Virus record (IMG/VR): IMGVR_UViG_3300031524_000073
Span: 1-27,086 of that record
Strand: one strand, 5' to 3'
Length of the DNA: 27,086 bases
From: a virus
The notes beneath the pieces are model-generated. The model searched no databases, was not told the DNA's origin, and was given only the letters and a program-made list of their open reading frames with translations. Position numbers and translations under genes: made by a program. This document shows, in pieces, positions 21,793 through 27,086 of the stretch (positions are counted from its first letter, which is position 1; each line of letters opens with the position of its first letter).

Positions 21793-21836
21793 ACCCCGTA
21801 AAACCTCGGATTTTTTGTCCCGAGGTTTTACGGGGT
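21793..21836. terminator. 17-bp-stem hairpin after mqsA
   Basis: ACCCCGTAAAACCTCGG (21793-21809) is perfectly complementary to 21820-21836, with a 10-nt loop rich in T on the plus strand. It follows mqsA by 12 bp and also lies at the end of the leftward early genes, so it may terminate transcription in both directions; T-rich sequence on the minus side (TTTGATTATTTT) supports that strand more than the plus strand. Confidence 0.65.
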
Positions 21837-21928
21837 ATGTGATGGATTTGAAAAATGGACTAGAGAATAAATGGGGTCCTCCCCATGAAAGACCCAATTC
21901 ACTAGCTCGATATTGGTCTAATGTTTCC

Positions 21929-22207
21929 CTAATCTCTTTCTCTTTCTCCGCTGTCAGATTGCCGATCCCTCCTGCATCGCTCACAAGACTCAGTTGTCGG
22001 AATCATGCACCTTGAAGTCTCTTCCCAGAATTCCAAGTAATGCATTTTACTTCCAAATGAATTACTCATATATTGTTTAATACCCTGGCGTCGTTGATGT
22101 ACCCTGTATCTCTCCAACCACACTCGATGTGTCCCCACACGGACCGGAAACCACGCGAATCGTTTCACATCCCTCTCTTCTCCTGTCGCTGGAATTCTGA
22201 ACCTCAT
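21929..22207 (-). CDS. small phage-type hypothetical protein
   Basis: A 92-aa basic protein with RDVKRFAWFPVRVGTHRVWLER (about 13-34, here quoted as VKRFAWFPVRVG and RVWLERYRV) and a later YLEFWEETSRC. The V-K-R-F-A-x-x-P-x-x-x...W-L-x-x-Y-x-V-x-Q pattern and a W-x-E end are familiar from small unannotated phage and prophage proteins. No function is known. It is the last clear gene of the early operon and ends before the hairpin at 21793-21836. Its ATG overlaps the TGA of a very short upstream frame. GGGAG lies about 9 nt upstream. Confidence 0.5.
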   Translation of the reverse strand: MRFRIPATGEERDVKRFAWFPVRVGTHRVWLERYRVHQRRQGIKQYMSNSFGSKMHYLEFWEETSRCMIPTTESCERCRRDRQSDSGERERD

Positions 22208-22336
22208 AACTCTGACTCCCGCTCATCTCGCATCATCAGCATACACACACCTTGTTTCCAGTCCCAACAAAAACGTATCCCAAGTTGGTCATGAATCGAT
22301 CAAAGTTCATAAATTAACCTTTTCTAAATTGAATAT
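22208..22336 (-). other. gap with a possible 24-codon microORF
   Basis: After the gpZ-like gene, the minus strand has AAGG, 7 nt, ATG (22310) and a 24-codon frame ending TGA (22236-22238), starting MNFDRFMTNLGYVF. Its stop overlaps a second ATG, which opens a 10-codon frame ending in the ATGA of the next gene. Coupling is suggestive, but the frames are too short for support as genes. Confidence 0.25.
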
Positions 22337-22945
22337 TTATTTTTCAAGTTTCGCTTTCATCTTGGCTACATAATTTTCTTCAAAGATTTGACTCACAGTC
22401 TTCTTCATTCCCCACTTAGGTTTATTTATGACATGCTGTTTAAATACAAAGAGCATATCGATCTGAGGTGGCGGAGAAACTGCCTTCTTTCCTGTGCGCT
22501 TTTTTCCCTTTTTTTTATAGATAAGAAAACTATTTCCTTTGTACTGGATCACATCATAGTTATTCCTTCTGATCAGGACAGAGGGATTGCCCTTCATTCG
22601 CGCTGCTGCTGTCTCAGTATTGATCCGCATCGGGATGCCAATAAACGGCCATTTTTTCCCGATGCGGTCTCCCCCATACTCGTGCCAATACATCGCCTTA
22701 AATTGACTCCCAATACGGGCCTTGAGTTTTGGCCACTGATCTTCAGTCACTTTTCGATACTGAATTTGTTTCAATACCCAAGATTTTTTAATTTTGAATT
22801 TTCCTGGCAACTCATCCACAAGCTTCTGCCTTGCTAAATAAGAGCAGGAATTCATGGCACTCACGGCTGCTTTTGGAATATTCTTTTCTGCTAACTCTTG
22901 AATGCGCTTCATCGCCTCCTTCGTGTTATGCTTGATGGTAATCAT
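22337..22945 (-). CDS. gpZ-like minor tail / neck protein in the early cluster
   Basis: A 202-aa basic protein. The N-terminal third (AEKNIPKAAVSAMNSCSYLARQ, about 19-40) resembles prophage minor tail protein Z, which also begins with a helix followed by P-x-A-A-x-x-A-x-N. The middle has YWHEYGGDRIGKKWPFIGIPM, resembling the H-E-Y/F-G-G...P-x-x-I-P region of phage tail completion proteins. It would join tail and head. It is odd that it lies among early genes, about 10 kb from the FII/U region where Z belongs. It overlaps the Fis-type gene by 20 nt. An alternative is an unrelated DNA-binding basic protein. Confidence 0.5.
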   Translation of the reverse strand: MITIKHNTKEAMKRIQELAEKNIPKAAVSAMNSCSYLARQKLVDELPGKFKIKKSWVLKQIQYRKVTEDQWPKLKARIGSQFKAMYWHEYGGDRIGKKWPFIGIPMRINTETAAARMKGNPSVLIRRNNYDVIQYKGNSFLIYKKKGKKRTGKKAVSPPPQIDMLFVFKQHVINKPKWGMKKTVSQIFEENYVAKMKAKLEK

Positions 22946-23129
22946 TCTTTTTATTTTCCCATGCGTAACGCTTAATCATACGAATCAGGTGGTACCGACT
23001 GATACCTAAGATTTGATACGCTTGATTTTTATTCCACTGACAAGCTTTAAGCACGGATAATGTGTAGGCCAGCTTGATCGAGTGGAGACTTGCTTTCTCT
23101 TTCATTAACTCCTGTATTGCCTGTTCCAT
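22926..23129 (-). CDS. Fis-type helix-turn-helix protein
   Basis: 67 aa. The C-terminal half, VLKACQWNKNQAYQILGISRYHLIRMIKRY (about 27-56), fits the Fis/HTH_8 pattern V-L-x-x-C-x-x-N-x-x-x-A-x-x-L-G-I-S-R-x-x-L-x-x-x-I-x-x-Y. Such domains bind DNA and are found at the C-terminus of NtrC-type regulators; alone and this short, it could be a phage transcription regulator. Position late in the early operon would suit a switch to late transcription (inference). It follows the 98-aa protein with a 36-bp gap and precedes the Z-like gene. Confidence 0.7.
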   Translation of the reverse strand: MEQAIQELMKEKASLHSIKLAYTLSVLKACQWNKNQAYQILGISRYHLIRMIKRYAWENKKNDYHQA

Positions 23130-23165
23130 ATCTTCCTCTCTGACGAGATCCCCTCTATTGCTAAT

Positions 23166-23462
23166 CTAACCGGTATAAATCTCACGCACTTCACTCATGC
23201 TCTCTGGAGTCACTTCAGGAAACTGCTGATCTAAAAATACCCGTGCTTGCTCTGCCCAAATCTGTCTTAAACTTTTTGGCTCAGCAAGCTTGAGCTCACA
23301 GACTCTCGCCCACCCTCCTTGATTTTCGACCACCTGAATCGAGATCTTGTCTAAATCTCGTTTAGCTAATTCAAAATTCTCACTCCCATAGAGCCGAATC
23401 GCTCGATCTATTTTTCTAGCCGTTGACCATGACCACGATAGGATAAGTTTATTGAAATCCAT
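23166..23462 (-). CDS. stand-alone homologue of the helicase-loader C-terminal domain
   Basis: 98 aa from the ATG at 23462, chosen because GGAGGAAAAA precedes it directly; a longer frame starts at 23489. Its core, AIRLYGSENFELAKRDL (about 21-37) and VVENQGGWARVCELKL (about 43-58), then LRQIWAEQARVFLD, aligns with the C-terminal third of the 199-aa protein at 24442-25041 (AIRSIGPYRLSDAKEKL, VVQSEGGWENLC, LRAQWRNLAKALL). It probably arose by duplication of that domain. Function unknown; it might modulate loader or helicase contacts. It overlaps the bet-like gene by nothing once the later start is used. Confidence 0.6.
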   Translation of the reverse strand: MDFNKLILSWSWSTARKIDRAIRLYGSENFELAKRDLDKISIQVVENQGGWARVCELKLAEPKSLRQIWAEQARVFLDQQFPEVTPESMSEVREIYTG

Positions 23463-23481
23463 TTTTTCCTCCACATCGTTC

Positions 23482-24174
23482 TCAAGCAACTAAAATCGCC
23501 TTCAGTTCATCAAACTGATCCTCGGTTAATTCGTCTGAATTTTTGACCTTGAATTTTGATTCCATCACTTGTGCAATACTTTTCAGGTCAAGTTTGTAGG
23601 CTTGAGCAAGATCAACGAGTTCCTCACGTCGTGATTTTTTTTCTTCAGAAATGCTCTGAGTTTCAACCATTCTAGGCTCTAAAGTTGCAATTTCTTCATG
23701 AGAGTAAGCACCTCCTAATTCATCAGGAAATGCCATTCGAAGTGCCTGACTCTCAGCCACTTTCTTAATCATTGTTTCTGGCATCCGTGCCCATAAATTT
23801 TTTCCTGTGTTGTACTCCGCTAAATTCACTTCTTCTCGGGCAGGATGATTCCAATCTTGCCTGTAAATCTCAGCCCATGCACCGACACATTCACCTCTTT
23901 GATTTCTTAATATTCCTCTCTTAATTCCTGAGAGTTTCCCTGTACTCATGGCTTTTGCTCGAAGACCATCGATCCCTACCACGATCGAACCAGGGGTATT
24001 TCCAAATTTAATGAAATGAATTTGTCCTGGCTTCAGTGGATCAAGACCCATATTTTTGCAACGATGTAAAAAAAGTTGCAATTCAAGATCAGTTGCTCCT
24101 TTGGCCACTACGTTTTTAATTAATTGAATTTGCTCATGAGTCCAAGTTGGATTGGACTGCGTTGTTACTTCCAT
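23482..24174 (-). CDS. bet: single-strand annealing protein, Bet/RecT family
   Basis: 230 aa. Clear Bet-family features: TWTHEQIQLIKNVVAKGATD (about 10-29), ELQLFLHRCKNMGLDPLKPG (about 32-51), QIHFIKF and PGSIVVGIDGLRAKAMSTGK (about 66-85), WARMPETMIKKVAESQALRMAFP (about 132-154), GGAYSHEE. The protein anneals complementary single strands during phage recombination. No exonuclease (RecE/Exo) is visible in the window, so the partner, if any, lies elsewhere. AAGG lies 8 nt before the ATG at 24174. It sits between an 80-aa ORF and the stand-alone loader-domain gene. Confidence 0.92.
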   Translation of the reverse strand: MEVTTQSNPTWTHEQIQLIKNVVAKGATDLELQLFLHRCKNMGLDPLKPGQIHFIKFGNTPGSIVVGIDGLRAKAMSTGKLSGIKRGILRNQRGECVGAWAEIYRQDWNHPAREEVNLAEYNTGKNLWARMPETMIKKVAESQALRMAFPDELGGAYSHEEIATLEPRMVETQSISEEKKSRREELVDLAQAYKLDLKSIAQVMESKFKVKNSDELTEDQFDELKAILVA

Positions 24175-24202
24175 ACGGACACCTTTCTTATTGTCAATCT
24201 AT

Positions 24203-24445
24203 TTATGCAATTTCTCTTTCCCGTGTCTGATACTCTTCAATCATTTTCATCATCTCTAAAAAGTAAGCATCACAAGTGATTTTTCCATGCTCTAGATCAT
24301 TAATCACTTGGTCATACCGATCCCCATGAAGTCTTCCGATTCTTCCCATCGCGGCTACGGGCTCCATGGGGGTACCGTCTTTGTATTTAATTCCTAACTT
24401 CGATACTTTCTTTTCAAGTGCGTTGATGGCTTCTAAAAAAGTCAC
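24203..24445 (-). CDS. 80-aa early-operon protein of unknown function
   Basis: A helical charged protein, MTFLEAINALEKKVSKLGIK at the start and EEYQTREREIA at the end, with a central basic GRIGRLHGDRYD. Starts with GTG at 24445, overlapping the loader stop by 4 nt (GTGA), with GGGAGGGG about 5 nt upstream. No known domain is recognised. Position between the loader and bet-like genes suggests a replication or recombination accessory role, which is inference. Confidence 0.6.
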   Translation of the reverse strand: MTFLEAINALEKKVSKLGIKYKDGTPMEPVAAMGRIGRLHGDRYDQVINDLEHGKITCDAYFLEMMKMIEEYQTREREIA

Positions 24446-25041
24446 ATTTCCCCTCCCATGGTTTGCTCATGCTTTTTCAAGTCTAAAAAAATACTTTGAA
24501 GCGAAACTAAAGAAGCCCCTTGCTGATTTTTTTTCTGAGTTGAATCACACAAAAGTTCCTGATCCATCCCTTGCTTTTGAGTCAACAAAGCTTTGGCTAG
24601 ATTTCTCCACTGAGCCCGAAGTGTGGGTAAGTTTTCATCGTCCAATGAAGTGCATAGATTTTCCCAGCCCCCCTCCGACTGAACCACTTGCCAAGCCAGA
24701 CTCCCTAATTTCTCCTTCGCATCCGAAAGTCGATAAGGACCAATGGACCGAATTGCTCCAATGATTTGACTTGCAATTAAGGCTGCTTGGTCCTCATGCG
24801 AAAGTTGAGGATTGGCTCGCCCTCGAATTTCTTTGAGCGAAGGGAAGGGATCTCGACTGCTTCGATTTTGAATGATCTCGTCAATCGCAAAACACAGTCT
24901 GGCATAGCCCATGGATTTTAGACTAGAGTCGTAAAGCGCAATGAGGCTTTGCGAAAGTTGGAATCCAGGAACTAAGCTAGCAAGACACATCAAGCGTTGG
25001 TAAAATCCCTGTTGTTCAGATTTTAACTGTGTGACGTTCAT
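24442..25041 (-). CDS. probable phage helicase loader (G39P-like N-terminal domain plus GGW domain)
   Basis: 199 aa. N-terminal half (about 10-75) has GFYQRLMCLASLVPGFQLSQ, LIALYDSSLKSMGYARLCFAI and DPFPSLKEIRGRANP, the layout of G39P-type loaders/inhibitors: helix, W/L-Y-x-x-L, and a terminal F-P-S/T-x-x-E-I. The C-terminal part (about 105-165) has AIRSIGPYRLSDAKEKL and VVQSEGGWENLC, a separate domain also found alone at 23166-23462. The gene follows the initiator, the position of lambda P. It is tightly coupled on both sides by 4-nt overlaps (25038-25041 and 24442-24445). Confidence 0.6.
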   Translation of the reverse strand: MNVTQLKSEQQGFYQRLMCLASLVPGFQLSQSLIALYDSSLKSMGYARLCFAIDEIIQNRSSRDPFPSLKEIRGRANPQLSHEDQAALIASQIIGAIRSIGPYRLSDAKEKLGSLAWQVVQSEGGWENLCTSLDDENLPTLRAQWRNLAKALLTQKQGMDQELLCDSTQKKNQQGASLVSLQSIFLDLKKHEQTMGGEM

Positions 25042-25175
25042 GAATCGCCTCTCAGAGAGACCATGAGACGCACAGAAAGCAGCCTAGAATTTATTTTCTC
25101 AAGCTCGGTAATATGTAACCATGCACTTAAGTGGAATGAGCCCCTTAAATCGAAAATAGAATCCTCTCGTTTCAC
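25038..25175 (-). CDS. 45-aa coupled small ORF between initiator and loader
   Basis: Starts with GTG at 25175, which overlaps the TGA stop of the initiator gene (GTGA); the same initiator end supplies GAGG 7 nt upstream. It stops with a TGA overlapping the loader ATG (ATGA). The sequence begins KREDSIFDLRGSFHLSAWLH and then ITELEKINSRLL. The double coupling suggests it is translated; a longer frame from 25295 runs inside the initiator gene and is less likely. No homologue recognised. Confidence 0.5.
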   Translation of the reverse strand: MKREDSIFDLRGSFHLSAWLHITELEKINSRLLSVRLMVSLRGDS

Positions 25176-26380
25176 GATGACACCTCGGCAAAAGATTTTT
25201 GGCTTTTCAAATAATTCTGCATGGCCTGCGTATTGGCATCGTTCCGTTCCTGCTGCGCAGTGTTCGAAGGTAAAATCCTGACCCCAGTCTTCCACTCAGT
25301 TCGTAGCTTCTCAGCATCTAGAAGCATCATTCCCACGGCATGACCTGAATTAACGTAGGAGCGATGGCTATGCGTGAGATAGAATTCAGCCACCCAAGGG
25401 GCTTCTATCGCTGGAATCCTAGAAACAAAATTTTTGAGCTGTCCCATGATCTTTTCGTTAGAAACAGGAGGAATCCCGTACCTCTGCTCGTACGCTGCCG
25501 CATAAGCCCTCCAAGTGATAGCAGTAGGTGAAGCACCCTCTTCGTTGACCTGCCGTTGTCTCGTGTCTTCCTCTGGCTGGTCTATGCCTGGAAGAGTCAT
25601 GCTGAGCTGAGGAGTTTGTTCCGTGATGGGAACGTCTGCACTGAATCCTTGTGTTTGAGACTGAACTGGAATTTCCACATGAGTCACTGACGCGTTGGCG
25701 TCCGATCTCTCGTGAGAGGTCGGCGCAACATTTCCCTTCCCTTCCAGTTCCCTTTCCAGTTCCCTTTCCAGTTCCCTTTCCAGTTCCCTTCCAGTTCCCT
25801 TCCCTTCCCCACGTGCATTACATTGCAACTTCACTGACGCGTCAGATTCATTGCACTGTAATTGCACTGACGCGTCAGTGTAACTACACTCACGCGTCAG
25901 CTGACGCGTGGAATCCTGATATAAGGATGTGTTAGAACAGGTTTCCACCGGAGTCGGGCGTGCAAATCTTTTTAAATCGGTCCCGAACTGGGTCAGGGTG
26001 GAGAGGAATTTCAGGAAGTCAGGTGGAGCAAGCAGTTGTCCTGATTCAGGTACTGGAATGGAAGACGCCCGCTCCCTGGGATTAATCACTTGATGAAGCT
26101 TCCACGATGGAATGTCACCATAGAACTTGCCCTTACATTTGTACTTCCTGACAAATCCCTTGGAATGGAAGGCATCCAAAATATCTTCAAAATTCAAATT
26201 GTCCCATGGCAGGATATCTAACTGGAGTGTTTTAGGTCTCCATTCAAATCGACCTTCCCGATCACAAACCGTAAATAAGCCACACCAGGAAAGTCGCATC
26301 GGTAGCTTTGTTCTTTGTTCAAGATCAAATAAATCCTCATGACGAAAAAGCTCTGGTTTAATGGTTCGAATTCTACTCAT
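25172..26380 (-). CDS. phage replication initiator (O-like), carrying internal origin
   Basis: 402 aa. N-terminal winged-helix-type domain (1-110) starts MSRIRTIKPELFRHEDLFDL and has LFTVCDREGRFEWRPKTLQL (about 35-54), ILDAFHSKGFVRKY, IPSWKLHQVINPRERASSIP (about 90-109), as in many phage replisome organisers. A low-complexity linker at about 165-230 is encoded by the iteron array and by a 12-bp tandem repeat (RELE units). The C-terminal part has WRAYAAAYEQRYGIPPVSNE and FVSRIPAIEAPWVAEFYLTH, a helical region seen in such initiators. GGAG about 9 nt upstream supports the ATG. Coupled by 4-nt overlap to the preceding ORF. Confidence 0.85.
   Translation of the reverse strand: MSRIRTIKPELFRHEDLFDLEQRTKLPMRLSWCGLFTVCDREGRFEWRPKTLQLDILPWDNLNFEDILDAFHSKGFVRKYKCKGKFYGDIPSWKLHQVINPRERASSIPVPESGQLLAPPDFLKFLSTLTQFGTDLKRFARPTPVETCSNTSLYQDSTRQLTRECSYTDASVQLQCNESDASVKLQCNARGEGKGTGRELERELERELERELEGKGNVAPTSHERSDANASVTHVEIPVQSQTQGFSADVPITEQTPQLSMTLPGIDQPEEDTRQRQVNEEGASPTAITWRAYAAAYEQRYGIPPVSNEKIMGQLKNFVSRIPAIEAPWVAEFYLTHSHRSYVNSGHAVGMMLLDAEKLRTEWKTGVRILPSNTAQQERNDANTQAMQNYLKSQKSFAEVSS
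25742..25800. repeat. 12-bp tandem repeat in the initiator gene
   Basis: Four exact tandem copies of TTCCAGTTCCCT (25742-25789) and a fifth 11-bp copy (25790-25800). On the coding strand the tract is purine-rich and encodes RELE repeats; the 11-bp copy is read in another phase as GTG/GKG. Copy-number changes of 12 bp would keep the frame. It lies 34 bp from the iteron array. Confidence 0.9.
25834..25910. other. iteron array, probable replication origin
   Basis: Four ACGCGT-centred sites in palindromic context: CTGACGCGTCAG (25834-25845), CACTGACGCGTCAGTG (25865-25880) and the 20-bp palindrome at 25891-25910 that holds two overlapping sites. Their centres (25839.5, 25872.5, 25894.5, 25906.5) are 33, 22 and 12 bp apart, near whole helical turns. 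A fifth half-site, CACTGACGCGT, lies at 25685-25695. Location inside the initiator gene parallels lambda ori within O. Origin function is inferred. Confidence 0.7.
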
Positions 26381-26622
26381 GCTGTAACTCCTCTTGTTGT
26401 TGATTTTTTGCTAAAATTGATTTTCTGAAAATTATTGGAACTGACTTGGTGGCACACTCTTCTGTAAAACCCTCCTAGACCTGATCGATTTGAACTCTCA
26501 TGCATTATAATGATGCGATGACCCTCTAAACTTTGAAGCACCTGGCTCTTTAGAAAAAGCTTCATGGTCTCAATTCCTTTGACTTGCGAGAAAGGAGTTT
26601 TTGAACAATTCCCTAATGTCAT
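26377..26622 (-). CDS. 81-aa early ORF of unknown function
   Basis: A basic protein starting MTLGNCSKTPFSQVKGIETM and containing LEGHRIIIMHESSNRSGLGG and FYRRVCHQVSSNNFQK. No domain is recognised. Both ends are 4-nt stop/start overlaps (26619-26622 with the upstream frame and 26377-26380 with the initiator), so it is part of the coupled early operon. An alternative start is MKLFLK at residue 20. Coding status is likely from the coupling, but not proven. Confidence 0.5.
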   Translation of the reverse strand: MTLGNCSKTPFSQVKGIETMKLFLKSQVLQSLEGHRIIIMHESSNRSGLGGFYRRVCHQVSSNNFQKINFSKKSTTRGVTA

Positions 26623-26996
26623 TTCAGCACCTCCCTATTAAGGATGGGTTTTGACTTTGCGGGAACTACAGCGAGGTAGCCCCACACAATGAGATTAAGA
26701 AATGGCACAAAGGCTGCTATGGCAAGCATGCAGGAATGAGTTCCCTCCCCGTAGATGTCTCTTGCTCGCTTGGAAAAATTGTGAAAATGCATGATCAGAC
26801 TTAAGCTCAAAAATGAGATCATGCTAAAGCCATACAAAACATGAAAAAGTATCGGTGAATTTGGACGTAGCACGCTGGAATCCAAGAACCCACATCCCAG
26901 TGCAACCAAGGATTGACTAATGGATAGAACTCCAAAATTAAATAGGAACTGTGCTCGACCGTACGACGTCTAAAGTATCGGTCTAAACAAATACAT
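26619..26996 (-). pseudogene. DUF805-like membrane protein interrupted by an in-frame TAG
   Basis: From an ATG at 26996 the frame reads MYLFRPIL, then TAG (26972-26970), then continues open for 116 codons: TSYGRAQFLFNFGVLSISQS, two or three membrane segments (VLYGFSMISFLSLSLIM, MLAIAAFVPFLNLIVWGYLA) and RARDIYGEG between them. The GRA..F..N start and R-A-R-D...P-x-x-N-L-I-x-x-x-x-L pattern resemble DUF805-type proteins, so the real protein probably begins before the stop. Without readthrough only a TTG at 26909 could start a shortened 96-aa form. Downstream end is coupled (ATGA) to the next ORF. Confidence 0.45.
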
Positions 26997-27086
26997 TCTA
27001 ATCCCGTAGAGTACAAAGTAAGTCAACCTGATCACTCAGCGGCCTAGCCAGAGTGACACCAAACAAGGGGGGTCGAGTGTGGACAT

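Noticed and set aside
21787-21984. 65-codon minus-strand frame starting with GTG after the small phage protein
   Set aside because: Its 3' part is encoded by the strong hairpin 21793-21836 and there is no clear Shine-Dalgarno; overlaps the neighbouring gene by 56 nt. It remains possible but unsupported.
22388-22837. 149-codon plus-strand frame opposite the gpZ-like gene
   Set aside because: Shadow of the minus-strand gene, which has a family resemblance and operon context; the plus frame has neither.
25038-25295. 85-codon minus-strand frame overlapping the end of the initiator
   Set aside because: The upstream 120 nt lie inside the initiator gene in another frame; the shorter GTG start at 25175 is coupled to the initiator stop and fits better.
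25742-25910. CRISPR-like array
   Set aside because: Repeats are short, contiguous or palindromic inside a coding gene, with no unique spacers of regular length; tandem repeat plus iterons explain them.

Overview
The window is most of a tailed-phage genome (probably a prophage) from a Gram-negative bacterium, with an AT-leaning sequence by eye. The Gram-negative call rests on a lysis cassette that contains a lipoprotein and a spanin-like membrane protein. The host genus cannot be resolved. No integrase, C-type repressor or transposase gene lies inside the window. The right end is cut within or near the early operon.

Layout, right to left, because nearly all phage genes are on the minus strand. 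(1) About 27.0-21.9 kb is the early/replication operon: a broken membrane-protein gene, an unknown ORF, an O-like replication initiator carrying an iteron array (likely origin) inside its own gene, a 45-aa ORF, a G39P-type helicase-loader candidate, an 80-aa ORF, a Bet/RecT annealing protein, a stand-alone copy of the loader C-terminal domain, a Fis-type HTH protein, a gpZ-like protein and a small conserved phage-type ORF. Several junctions are 4-nt stop/start overlaps. (2) About 20.2-21.8 kb holds two plus-strand toxin-antitoxin-like modules, a DUF4160/HTH pair and mqsRA. (3) About 19.8-10.7 kb is a lambda-like packaging and head module: Nu1-like and GpA-like terminase, gpW, lambda-type portal, prohead-protease/major-capsid fusion, DUF2190 decoration-type protein, FII-like and U-like connectors. 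A plus-strand brnTA module sits between terminase and gpW. (4) About 11.9-2.5 kb is a Mu-like contractile tail: sheath, tube, tail-assembly chaperone with a programmed -1 frameshift, tape measure, gp43, gp44, gp45, gp46, gp47 and gp48 homologues, and three short tail-fibre-type proteins. (5) About 2.46-1.0 kb is lysis: a small one-TM holin candidate, a lipoprotein, a TM/coiled-coil protein and an M15 endolysin. (6) About 1-0.6 kb is flanking DNA with a plus-strand gene resembling proteins carried by other mobile elements.

Functionally this looks like a phage that replicates by an O/P-like theta mechanism, not by transposition. It packages lambda-style (cos expected near 19.8-20.2 kb) and builds a Mu-type contractile tail. 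The observations most worth following up are: a 17-bp palindrome shared by the promoters of both TA modules at 20-21 kb and by the start of the lysis cassette; helically phased ACGCGT iterons in the initiator gene; three toxin-first modules whose toxin starts coincide with predicted transcription starts (leaderless) while their antitoxins mostly have Shine-Dalgarno sequences; a split-off duplicate of the loader domain; and the frameshift site in the tail chaperone.
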